Assembly: GCF_043641665.1 (NCBI RefSeq)
Contig: NC_092199.1
Span: 17,502,070 to 17,566,069 of the forward strand
Direction: 5' to 3'
Length of the DNA stretch: 64,000 bases
Origin: Enoplosus armatus
Lineage: Eukaryota; Chordata; Actinopteri; Centrarchiformes; Enoplosidae
In this document: piece after piece, positions 49,036 to 60,541 of the stretch
Layout: every line of letters starts with the position of its first letter
Position numbering within the stretch: the first letter of the stretch is position 1
The notes under the pieces: model-generated
The model's database searches: none
What the model saw: only the letters and a program-made list of their open reading frames with translations
What the model was told of the DNA's origin: nothing
Made by a program: the position numbers and the translations under genes

Positions 49036-50450
49036 GTTGAAATGATGAGGTCTTGATTTCAATATCGTCCGAAATAGTCAAATCCACATAGAAAACCCTA
49101 AACTGCTGAGCTAAACTGCTGAGTTTTATACTTACTTACCTAATAATGACTCTTCATACTTCGATGTAGAGGAAAGAGAAAGGTCTAAGATCTTGGTCTT
49201 GGTTTTACCTGTCTGACTCCTTAAATTATACTACAGTACCAACTTGATATCTGATGATATCTGACCTAAACAAAACTATTATTCATACAATTCATACACA
49301 CACCTAGTTAATAGGCAACTGAACATACCAAACTTAACTTTTAATATTGACCAAATATAGTGGGATTACTAAATAAATACTTACCTGCAGTTCTAATTTA
49401 AATAAGAAACAGACTATTTGTCAATCTCAAATTTATTGAGAATTCTAAAAATAACTAAATAAACCAAATCACCCATGTTAGGTACAACAACAAAGTAATG
49501 GACTATAACTGGACTTTCTAAGGTGTTAAGGCAACTCACTAAGTTCACCAATAAGCTTGTGGCCCTCTGTGCTACGTGGGACTCGAACCAGCGACCCTTG
49601 GATCCACGTCAATCTTCCCTTATCCAACAGAAACTACAATTTCAGCAATTAAATAAAAATTTCACCATGCAGCAACTATGTAACAGTTACACAACTTTAG
49701 TATTTCAGACTCTCACTCATCTTTTCTCTCCTTCTTCCTTTTTCCTCTTTCCCCTTCTTCCCCCCTCCCCCCCCCCCCTTACAGACTATTGTTCCCCAGC
49801 TTCTGTTAAGTCAAGATGTGAAACAGTTAACAAAGAAAAAGGGAAACTCAAGCTGCTGCTACACTTTATTTTGCTTTTCTAAAATTAAGCACTTTATTTT
49901 AAGATGCACAATTTTTCAAAAGCTACTTTATTTTCTCTATTTTATTTTTAAATGCAGCCCTTCTTTTAGTTAATGAGAGAAGGACATTATACATATCTAC
50001 AGTATTATATATCTCTATAGTTCAATGTTAAGTGACAATAAATATGGTCAAAATGTTTTTGAATTGTACTTTCTTTATTTGATTTGACAGTCAGTTATTG
50101 ATTACATGCAGACGTTGATACAACTACAAGGCTACTTCAATATATATCACACTAAATCACAACGCAAGTTAGACATTATGATGTTCCGGACCTTTGCTTG
50201 AGGACATTTTCTCTAACTGGACCTCTTCGAACTTTAGTTGAATACCCCTGCTCTAAATGGTGTCAACATGCTGGGGTCTGGTGCGCAGTTTGACTGTGAG
50301 ACCCTCAGCACGTCTGAATACTTATACCACTGGTCACGGGTATCCAGTGAGGGGGGACTGTCTCTCATATAGGTGTCCCCCTCTGCCTCTGGGTCAGTAG
50401 CCTGATGAGGGGGGCTGCAGTCGTCTCACAGGAGCAACATCGAGGCAATT
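49036..50450. other. Spacer between the long and 3'-only copies
   Basis: No gene recognised. The - strand of about 49561-49650 includes GGTTCGAGTCC, a Pol III B-box sequence (plus coordinates 49579-49589), with an A-box-like segment about 50 bp before it, so a degraded tRNA or tRNA-SINE head is possible. A C-rich run lies at about 49763-49778. The stretch 50260-50450 is GC-richer and unclassified. Confidence 0.35.
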
Positions 50451-50454
50451 TTTT

Positions 50455-50977
50455 GGAAGGTGGTGTTTAACACTTGCAGGAAGTGTGGACAATTCAGGAC
50501 TGCAGAGACTGGGCACGGTCAATATCAGGCATTATCTACTGCCGCAATACAGAGACAATCCCAAAAGAGCTGTGGTTGGAACAGATTAAAAAATCAAAAA
50601 TGTAAACATGTAAATCTAAAATGAAAATACGTTATGATGTTCTTATATACATACTTTGTGTTATGTATGGTACTTTAAATTTCATTTTTTTGTTTTTTAT
50701 TGATTTTCTTATTTATTTATAGTTTTTCAAATATTTTATACTTTCAGCTATTTTAAGTTATACATAATTGTACAGAATTCATTAGATTGTTGTGCCGGTT
50801 GTTGATTCTCTCTCTTTCCTAACCGCTGTCAAACAATAAACTTTTATACACAGTTTTGTTCTAAAACGTGCAGGCAGTAATTTGTTTGATTCTTTAATTC
50901 AGGTGTCTAGTAATCGTCTTAAATCCAATTTTACAATTGTGAGGCCTTAAAAGTCATTACATATGCCAGTTGTTTTT
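50455..50977 (+). pseudogene. Transposase-like gene copy C (3' end only)
   Basis: Starts inside the last exon (GGTGGTGTTTAACACTTGCA, like 48564 onward), encoding FNTCRKCGQFRTAETGHGQY. Then a base is missing relative to the long copy (CAGGCATT against CAGGGCATT), which breaks the frame. The 3' UTR and AATAAA (50835-50840) follow. Ends at about GCCAGTTGTT, where tRNA-unit spacer begins. Confidence 0.85.
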
Positions 50978-51345
50978 AATAATTGGACAGTGGTCGGTTT
51001 GTTTACAGTTCTCATCGAATCCTTTGAAGTCAAACTGATCCAGAGCAGCATAGGTTACCATGGTGAACGCCCCCGGCCATTGTTATGTTTTTCAAAGCCA
51101 CACATTGTGCTCCCCATATTGTTGCTTTATAGATGAACTCACCGTGTTTTCACAAAACTGGTCAAAATGGTGGACATAATGGATAAGGCATTGGATGGAT
51201 GGATTTTCAATGGATCAAAACTATCCTCTGCTAACAGTGCTTTACTAGCAGCTGGGCTGTCTCCTCCACGGCTTTCTGTCTGACACAGTGACATGGGTTA
51301 AGCCTCATCTGTTGTCGCACTGATTGGGTAACAATTTACATGGCC
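50978..51345 (+). pseudogene. tRNA-Arg / initiator tRNA-Met relic unit, copy 3
   Basis: The spacer (AATTGGACAGTGGTCGGTTTG) matches copy 1. The stretch from about 51170 (ATAATGGATAAGGCATTGGA) matches the 5' half of tRNA-Arg(CCT). The stretch from about 51209 (AATGGATCAAAACTATCCTCTG, ending at 51233) matches the 3' third of initiator tRNA-Met. The middle parts of both tRNAs are deleted. The following spacer (ACATGGGTTAAGCCTCATCT) matches copies 1 and 2. Confidence 0.65.
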
Positions 51346-53295
51346 CATTTGTTTGACATGTTATGAACTTTAACCCCTGACACAACGGCTGCTGGTATGC
51401 CGGCTCGTATGAGTGATTGATTGTCCGCATCAACAGATTAAAAACACACATTTACTTTACATAAATAAGCAGGATACGAGGCCTACCATTATCGTGTGGC
51501 TTAAACAGGTGCACAAGGCCAAATGTTACACTCAGTTGTGTTTTGGTTATTCATGCTGCCAGCATGTTTGCCGGTAAAAGGTAAACAAGGTTCGAAGCCT
51601 AAACCTAAACTACCCTCATTCAAAATGAATGGGAGGATTGGCGTTTTCATTGCAACGTTGGATTTGGTCTGAATTCCACCTTTGCCTCGATACGTGGTAC
51701 GTAGTCTACCACGTGAGCTACCACGAGAGCTACCATGACACCCCTTCCCATTACATATCTGATGTAACTGAGCATGGTAAAGACAAGTTTGTCTGTCTGC
51801 TGTACTTTCAGCTCCCCAGACGCTGTGTTGGTGACAGGACAACTGCTTCTGAGGACACTGCAACTCTGTTTGGTAAATCAGTGTTGTTGGGGATCGAGCT
51901 TATGTGCTGCTGATGTCTCCTCTGTGGTATGAATTGAATGAATGTGTGTGTGTTACAGTTATCTCTAGTCCAAATACACTTTTTTGATAATAAAATGTCT
52001 GTCTTCACTACATTGTGCTGTCAGATTTGATTAAAAAAGTGACATTATCCCTTTAAAGACCTTAAAGTGTTTGTTTTGACCTTATAAGTCACATGTTTAG
52101 CAAAAAAGAACTGCCTCCATAAACTACAATAATATCAGGTTGATGTGACTTAAGTGCAATGGGTTTTATCTGATATCTAAAGTGAGCTAAACTGTTTAAT
52201 TTGAAAACACAAATTGTTGGATTGCATTAAACAGATTTATGTGGTTGACTCTGACCATGCCGCTAGAACTTGAGCTTAAAGTTGAGCTTGAACTCAAATA
52301 GATAAAAATGTTATCATACTGTAAAATGGTAAAGGACTACAGCGTGAAAAGGAATGACTTACTGTCTTTTTCTCTTTTGATCTTTGCCCCCATGTCCAAA
52401 TTATACATCATGAAGAGTTTACTCAATCATATTGAGGGCCCAGTCTATGCGCAATGACCACAGTGTTTGGAAGCTGGTCTGCGATGTCTACAGAGATCTT
52501 GCTGAACAGGCAGAGGATTCATTTAATGACAACTGAACCAACTCCATGACAACTGAGCCCCACTAATGTAGGCCATGAGATACAGTTGAAAGCTCTGATA
52601 AAAAGCTAGTGAGTCAGTCAGGATTTTTTAGTAAAACTACTGTTCCCACAGTTAATTGGTATGCTTGAGTTTAGACAAGGTTTTTGGAACATGATTCTCT
52701 TTTGAAAGCTGTTTTTGCACTTTGGGTTTTCAGAGTTTAGCATGGAAGGACAGGATAGTGCAGTTGTGTTGCTACATGATCATATTTCTCAAGCAGCTTA
52801 CGTTGCCAACCTTAGTTTTTTTTTTTAGAGTTTTAAAAAGCACTACTGTCATTGGAATAAAGGTAAAGTTCAAATCAAGTCAATGAACTGAATCAACACC
52901 ATGGCCCAGATAGATGAATTACAGATTGTCTCAAGTATAAAAAGATTCAATTCCGGGTAAAGAGTGCACTGGAGCTGTTGATCTTGAAAGATATCTTATT
53001 GGTCCCACCAACCCTGTGCAATTGCTGGAACCACACCTCCAGAACACAATCGACCCATTCAAAGCTTTAAATAACTCTATCTTTGCAGGCTTGCCAGCAC
53101 TGTCTTTCAACTCTCCACTTCCACACTCCTCCCTGACTGTACAAAACTGTATCACTTGAAGAGGGTCCTGGCACTGTACAGTGTACATGGCGCATATGAC
53201 AATATATCCTATAATACAATACCATTTGTATTACCATCATAGCCAAAATTTCAGTTACTAACATTTTACATTTTACTAACCCATAACTGCATGCA
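51346..53295. other. Non-genic intergenic
   Basis: No recognised protein. The ORF 51629-51913 (94 codons) has no identifiable motif. A short inverted repeat ACGTGGTA/TACCACGT lies at 51692-51714 and contains an E-box (CACGTG). Confidence 0.4.
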
Positions 53296-53299
53296 CCAT

Positions 53300-53375
53300 T
53301 AAAAAAACAACTTCACTTTCAACTTTATTTGTCCCAAAAGGAAATTGGTTTTGCAGCGAGACATTAACAAAAACT
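53300..53375 (-). mobile_element. LINE 3' end (minus strand)
   Basis: The reverse complement reads CCAATTTCCTTTTGGGACAA followed by ATAAAGTTGAAAGTGAAG, a typical 3' terminus of fish non-LTR elements. No coding part seen in the adjoining sequence. Confidence 0.5.
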
Positions 53376-54079
53376 GAGGGTTGGGGGTACTGAACTGAAA
53401 CAACTGAGGTCCCAGATTGACCTATCTACTATCTTAACAGCACTGAATCCTGCAGAATATTGACCCAAATTACCTACAGTTGCGTATCACCACCACTAGA
53501 TGTCAGTAAATGACCATATTTCAGTCTGCATCAAAGCCATTTCATTAATAATCCTTTGAAAAGGATTTAATATTTTTTCATAATAATAAATATTCCCATG
53601 GAGACCCTGAAATTATGCCAACTGACATGTCATTCAACACAATGCTGCTCATCTCCTTAAGTTGGGAGTAGGGCTGGTTCATTGGAAGCTGCATCTGTTG
53701 GGCCTGGCACCAGGCAGGGACAACTGATTTAGTACGAATAGCTTGCTAAAAGTTTGCATGTATTGATTAAATGACAGCTAAAACAGGAGTGAAATGTAAA
53801 CCCTTCAGATATTTATTTCTGTGAAGATATTAAGTAACTAATGTTAGGGGAGCAAAGGTAGCCTATTTCACTGTGGACAAAGCTTATAGGTTAATTCCCC
53901 CCACCCACAGACTACGATGATGGCGCCCCTGCTGATGGTCCTGATTGGATGGCAAAAATTACGATATGCACAGAGAGAAATAAAGTAAAAAGTAAAAAGG
54001 CAATTTAACTGAGGTGTGCTCATATCTGGGATACAGATGTGCACATGTAACTGTCAATTTCTCCTTCCAAGGATGGTTA

Positions 54080-55030
54080 TATTCGGTCTGGTTTTTACCA
54101 GCGCTGGACTGGTAATCTATACATACAGGAAGCAGAAAGAAGAGCTAAAGGCACAGTTACTTGCAACTTACAGGGTGGCTATAATGCCTGACTGTTGGAC
54201 TGTGTTAACTGACAATTACCTGCCACTACATCAAGATGGACTGGAAGTTAACATTAGCGGCCCTGCTATCCAAGGCCATTCCACACAACACACAACTTGC
54301 TGAAAAGTTGAACCAGGCCATGTAGACGTGAGGGCAGCCAACAATCCCAGTTTTGCTAACTGGAATTCTGTTTCTTGCTTTTGCATACACTTTACACTTC
54401 AACGATGAATTTGCAGGCTATGTACACTGGGTCACTGTCGCCGCCGGCAAGATGGCATGGCATAGTCAACGAAGGCACTGTACAGCAAGCAGAGCCACAT
54501 AAAACTTCCAACCCGCTGGCTATAAAGTCATGGAAAATAGTCTGATCACATAGTGACAAGTCACAAGATGCCAAGTGTTGGAACGGAGAGATAAATATCG
54601 GTAGCTCATGGATGATATTGTGCCTGTCTTGGCAGCACTTAAGTCCGAGAAAGAAGTCTCAATCTGTAACATTTATATAATCTCCCTTAGTCTGATCACT
54701 CCCCACCTATTGACAAAAGACTATTCCTTGATGACTTCTATGAAAGACTTGTACCAGGTGGGGAAATGACGCAGATGAGGCAGAATCCAGAACATTTTGT
54801 AATTGACAATGTGGTGCTTGACGACTCTCTTCCAGTCACAGCCTGGTTTACAGTCCTGCCCATGATGTTGTCACTTCCTTTCACCTTACTCACCAGTCAC
54901 ATGATCAGGTCAGTCCCTCTTGGACACAACAAATGCAGGGTGTCTGCACATATCTGCAGAAGATTGCCAGGGAAGAATCAGACATCAAAAACACTCTTTC
55001 CCAGGTTTTGCAAGAGAGGACAGAAGGTGT
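54080..55030 (+). pseudogene. hAT (ZBED-like) transposase relic
   Basis: Broken frames read RVAIMPDCWTVLTDNYL (the DxWT block), HDWKLT, LLSKAIPHNTQLAEKLNQAM and ANNPSFANW, in the order found in ZBED1-like hAT transposases. Weaker similarity continues (PVLAALKSEKEVS, PPIDKRL). Multiple stops. Confidence 0.65.
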
Positions 55031-55659
55031 GATGTGGATGAGAAGAAGACAGGGCTGACTAGCACTGTTGTATTTCTGTATCTGTAGCTATCCTATGCAA
55101 GTATGTACAGGTTTTTTACTGCATTACAAAAAGCCTATTGAAGCATATTGCAAAATTTGTGATTAATTTCTGTGACATATACTGTAAGGTAATAAAACTA
55201 TATCTGTTGTTAGTGATTTTTATGGTCAATATATAAAGGAGTGACAAGGTGTTACTATTGGCAGACAAACGTTGCCAGTGTTCGGGTACACGAGTTGATC
55301 CTGAGATGTGTATTAAGTGTTTTGGTTGCATTAGTGCATTTTGGATGTGAGATTCACGGTTGAGCTAAGCTGCATGTTGCTAAAGAGAAGTGTGTGAAGA
55401 GTTTTGAAAAAGTGAATTCCTATAGAGAAATGTGACTCAGCAAATGTCAAAAATCTGTAATGTACAGTTTATTTGAACTACTATTTAAATCGTACTCACT
55501 GGACATCCCTGGACTATGGCAATGAATGGACCAGCCTGTGTGGACGGTACAGAATATCTGAGAATGCATGGACAATTATTTGCTACTATTTTTCAGTGAG
55601 GTGGGGTATATACTTGTTGGAAAACATTAAAAGTGCTCCCAACAATGTTGAAAGCTAAG

Positions 55660-55880
55660 ATTGGGTGGTTGTGGATTTGGTGCAGTCAGAAGTAGGAGCG
55701 GAGAGGAGATTTCACTGATCAAGGGATCTGACCTGGCTTCTAGTTTTTGTTGAAAGCCGAGCGGCTGCATTTTGTACCAGCTGAAGGCATGATAGTTTTT
55801 TGTCTTAACCCTGAATACAATGAATTACAATAATCTAACTGAGATGATATAAAAGCATGTGTTCAAATGGATGCAGTCTC
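55660..55880. repeat. Unclassified fish-type dispersed repeat
   Basis: GCATTTTGTACCAGCTGAAG, then TACAATAATCTAACTGAGAT and AAAAGCATGTG resemble a recurrent fish repeat recalled from other genomes. No boundaries found. Confidence 0.35.
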
Positions 55881-56060
55881 ATGCTGCAACCATGTTACGA
55901 GCGCTGGAAGTGCCAAGTGTGGTGAACTTTTGCTTGATTTTCCATTCTTTTGCAACATCCAGATAATGATCAGCACATGCCAAGCATAGTGTCGCTCTTC
56001 TGTTTTACTCAGTTAAACCCATTCTTTACCAGTGAAGTAGTTGTCATTTCCTCACAGAAG

Positions 56061-56560
56061 TCAAGGTGCTTGTGAGAGCATGTTCACCCCCCGTGCCCTC
56101 TCGCCTTCATACAAAGTGTGAAGACACAATGGTTCCTCGCAAGGGCAGATTATAAGAGGTGTCTCCGGCATGATTTCTCTCAGTCCATTGTCTTCTACTA
56201 TGTTAATTGGGCGGCAGTGTTTATCTATGCAATTAGCCAAAGCATTGATTACCTTCTCTCTTACAGGTTTCATTCTTCGCCCACGAGTGCCACACTCCTG
56301 TAATGTGGATTGGTGAAGCCCTGCATAGATAGTTTCAGCAGGGTGTTTTGCTTTGAGGTGAAAGATGAATTACTTCTGTGGTTATTAAATTCGGCTTTGC
56401 ATAAATTTGGTGCAAATTACTTTATTTTTTTCCAAAGATCCGTTGGGCATCTCCATCCTTGTCCTTATCCATCTTTAGCCAGAATTTTTCAGTTTGGCAA
56501 AACACGTCGTCACATAGGTCACCGGCCACAGGAAGTAAACAAAACGCGACTGTGTTAATT
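56061..56560 (-). pseudogene. BED-finger hAT transposase N-terminal relic
   Basis: The - strand reads MKPVREKVINALANCIDKHC followed by RPINIVEDNGLREIM, the conserved segment after the BED zinc finger in hAT/ZBED proteins. Upstream sequence (toward 56560) may hold the decayed finger. It is opposite in orientation to the relic at 54080-55030, so they are separate insertions. Confidence 0.6.
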
Positions 56561-58610
56561 GCGTACATGTTTTTTCTTAAATATTTCAAATTAAACGCAA
56601 GAAATAAAGTGTGGTGGATTATTATAATGTTATTTCATAAACACTGAGAAAGGTTTTCAGCTCTACAGCAGCTCAGGTGCTTTGGTAGCCTATTTACTAT
56701 AATAAAATATCAAAACAAATATACACTATGGTGGCAGCATACTGCATTACCAAGCTAGCATATAGCTTGAGCAACAGTATTTAGACCTGCATTAGGACTA
56801 TGTGACAAGCAGATTTAAGACAAAGCGTGCTTTGCGCAATAATGGTATAGGTAGCCATAAGTCTGAGTCTGACATTCATTGAAACTTAAATGTAAATGTA
56901 AAAGCTGTTTGAATGACTTCACTGAACCAGCTGTGGGCCTACCTTTCCTTTATGACTAGTACTATTCAACGATCAAACAAATATTTTGCACTGGCAATAT
57001 TCAGCATTGTATGTCAAGCTGAAAGTTGTCTAATGCACACCTGTGGCTTTGTGCACTGCTGTGCTGACAGGAGTTCACCATCTTCCTTTGTAATATCAAA
57101 CATTGTATAAAAATGCTATTAACTACAAAAATATGATAGACATTTTAAAATAACAAACCTACTACTGTAGGGTTCTGAGTACCGCAGACAAACTATACCT
57201 TACAGAAAGACCATGAAAGTATTAAAGGCTAGTGATTTTTCATTGATAGTATCCTGCAATTCATTCCTGTATAAAGGCTTTGCTGTTTGCATCTCACCCC
57301 TCTTATCAAGCAATTGTGCTTAGCATAGAGAAAGCACACAGTGATTTACTCCACCCGAACAGATAAGTATTTCATGAAAGGTTATTTCTCATGCCAGAGC
57401 CTATTAAAATATTATAAATAATAAATAAATGTCTCTGCTGTTGCTTCTCAAACACAGCCCATGGGGCTTTAGGTCCTTTAAAAACATTGTAAGTGTCCTT
57501 TTTTGAAAATGGGGTTCACAGGAGAGTCATACACTATTAGAAGTGCTTTGCAAAACTGTTTTCTGTAAGCTTTTATTAACGTTATTGTATTTTGTAGAAA
57601 AGTGCAGAAACTCCTTATAGAATGGTGTGTGACCTGTGTGTAATTCATATAAACACTGTTTACGCCCAGTGAGAAGCTGTCAGCATGGTTGTTCACAAGT
57701 ATAAAAGCGGAAAATGATATTTAATGAGATGTAGGTTGAAAAACAGTAGGCTTTTATTATAATATCATATAGACTCTTTAAGTTTTCACTACAAACACTG
57801 AGTCACAAATGTCGAAGTACAGTCAGAACCAATTACCGCTGAATCCAAATGGATGGATGTGGGGGCCCACTACAATGAGAAATTGTTTGACTTGACTATA
57901 ATTTATTTCATAGTCATTTTTAACCACTATCATCTCCAGCAACTGTCGTCAAAACACATTCATTTCCCCATATGGGCTCCTTTGAAGGTCTGCGATCTAA
58001 CACAAGGTGTGAAAAGAGTTGTGAAACTCAGCCAGTGACGATGTCATCCAAACACCACACGATGGCAGACTTGACTGAATTTCCTTTGAGTGAGTCTCAT
58101 GCAAGGCTGCGCTGAGATCAGATAGATGTTATTTGTGACATTAATAACATTAACACCCCCAGGGCTTCAATACTGTTAGATAATCTGTCAGATATAAGAC
58201 TGTCAGCTGAACCTGCAGGAAACTTAACAGCTTCAATCACAGTCTTTTACAATGACACTAATGTGTTACGATACAAAAATGGGCTCTAATCTACTCTCTG
58301 TGTGAGACAAATAACCACTTTGCTTTTCAACTCACTGAAAACATGAACACAGCCTCTCATCCACCACCTCATTTGTTAGTGTTGTTAAGAGACAGTCCAC
58401 GGTGGATGTTATGGTCTGACATTTCCTAAAGCCTGTACACAATCTCGATGTTGTATTGTTATTATTATTATTATCATTATTTCAATTTAATGTCTATTTT
58501 CAGCACTGTGAAGTTGCAGCATTGTTTATCATCACTCAAGCCATAGACAAAATAATTCAAACAACACGTAGAAAAGGACTTAGAGGTACAGAGGTAGTTA
58601 GAGGTACAGT
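56561..58610. other. Non-genic intergenic
   Basis: AT-rich. No coding sequence or clear element recognised. Confidence 0.4.
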
Positions 58611-58614
58611 AGTT

Positions 58615-58852
58615 AAATAACAATTGTGCAATACATACATATATATATACACATACAAAGTTATTGTATATATTTTTTACTTTATTTTTCACTTAAATAC
58701 TGTAAATGTGTATATTTCTATTTTCTATTTCTTATTTTCATATTTTGTACATACTTTTAGCTCTAAATTATGCTACTTTCTAATCTTGCACCAGTACTGT
58801 ACAATTTCCCCCCGGGGATCAATAAAGTATTTCTGATTCTGATTCTGACATG
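58615..58852 (+). mobile_element. LINE 3' end with CTGATT tail, copy 3
   Basis: GTGCAATACATACATATATA, an AT-rich body, CCCCCCGGGGATCAATAAAG and a TTCTGATTCTGATTCTGA tail. Nearly the same sequence as the end at 14830-15060. Confidence 0.8.
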
Positions 58853-59129
58853 GGTGATTGAATGGCAGTCAACAAGATGTCAGTTTTATGTGGGAGGATT
58901 CAAACCAACACAGAAATATAGAGAGATGCCTTCTGTTTTTTTTGTGGCAATCTCTTATTCAATTGTATTTATAAAGCGGCAAATCACAACAAAAGTTATC
59001 TCATGGCCGTGATCTGCTAAGCGGCCACACGACAGTGGTTATCAACTCGGTAAGTCAACCCAGGGTTGCACAATCTAGCCATGAGCATAAAAAGGGGCGG
59101 GAGACAGGCAGCGAGGCAGGAGCCAATCA

Positions 59130-60541
59130 ACATTCCCAAATGCCTGGAAAACTGCAGTTGTGACACCCATTCAAAAGGCAGGTGAACCAACAGATGTGGC
59201 AAACTCTAGGCCTATCAGCATTCAGCCAGTAGCACCAAAGATCATAGAGAAAGTGGTAACAGAGCAACTTGTGGACAAGTTTCACTTCACCCAATGCAAT
59301 TTGGTTTTAGAAAGCATTACTCGACTGAGATTGCCAATTGTTATCTCATAGAACAAATTCAGTCAAAGCTTGACAGGGGTGGTGTTGTAGGAGCAGTGTT
59401 CCTGGATCTATGCAGGGCTTTTGACACTGTAAATCATAATAGCCTCCTGTCTAAACTTTCACATTTAAATTTTTCTGAAAATACTATGAATTGGATGGAG
59501 TCCTATTTGACAATGAAAAGACAATGCACATGGATTGGAACAAAGCTCTCCTCACAAACTGACTACTCCTTAGGTGTGTCCCAGGGATCCATCCTGGGCC
59601 CCTTAATCTTTAGCTTATATGTTAACAACCTTCCTACTGTATGCCCTGATGTAATAACTCAAATGTATGCAGATGACACCAAAATTTATAAGCATGCCAA
59701 GACTAAAGAGCAGGTGGCACATAAATTAACGGCAGCAATGTCTAGCATTTGACTGGCTCAAATGACTGGCTCACTCAGCCCTGTCTCACTTTAAATATTA
59801 GCAAGACTGCATATATGTATTTCTCAATCAGGAGGGAAGATATTCATCAGCCTGAAATATTTGGTAAGGGAGAAAAGCTTCAAATAGTCTCAGACTTTAA
59901 ATACCTTGGGATAATTACCATCCGTACAGCCAAACCTTAGCAACTTCAAATTCATTAGGAACCAATTGTCAACAGATGCTGCTAAGTTGTACATGCACTT
60001 TACAATTTCCCCACACCTGTCATACTGTATTACCACTTGGTCCCAAGCAGGGAAAAATATTCTTAGGCCCATGCACAGTCTATACAAAAAACACTCAAAA
60101 TATTGGACAAAAAGCTTACGAGGTATCATCACTGTCACATAAGTACAACTTACTGACCTTTGATAATTTTTGTCCACCTCGCAAACTCTTGCTTAATGTA
60201 CAAATGTATCAGACGATGTTCCACCTTCTCTAGTTTTGAATAGCAATTGAAATCTTGGCTGAAACAGGACCAATCTTGACCATTAACCACAAAGTACTTT
60301 GTGGTACTAGTACTAGTATTTCACTTCAATTTTTTTGTATGATGTAATGTTTTAAATGTGTTTTTAGTTTTTGTTTAAGGCAATGTTTTATTCTCTGTAC
60401 CCCTGTCTGAATTATAACATCTGATGCCATAATTCCTCTGTGAATTTACCTGCCCAGGGACTACTGATGAAATTTAGCCATCTAGCTAACTCTGGGACAG
60501 TCAATGACTGTCGTTTGTCCCTGTTAAATAAATAAAATAAA
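59130..60541 (+). mobile_element. Decayed non-LTR retrotransposon (RT domain to 3' tail)
   Basis: Reading through two frameshifts gives an RT domain: EPTDVANSRPISI, QFGFRKHYSTE, FLDLCRAFDTVNHNSLLSKL, GVSQGSILGPLIFSLYVNNL, MYADDTKIY (YADD), LTLNISKTAYMYFS and FKYLGI. The RT catalytic Asp residues are still present (LDLCRAFD, YADD). It ends in a TAAATAAATAAAATAAAAT tail at 60541. The endonuclease part is absent, so it is 5' truncated. It is of the Jockey/CR1/L2 supergroup; the clade is not resolved. Confidence 0.85.

Noticed and set aside
49561..49650. Functional tRNA gene on the minus strand
   Set aside because: The B-box is good but the acceptor and anticodon stems do not form convincingly; at best a degraded tRNA or SINE head.
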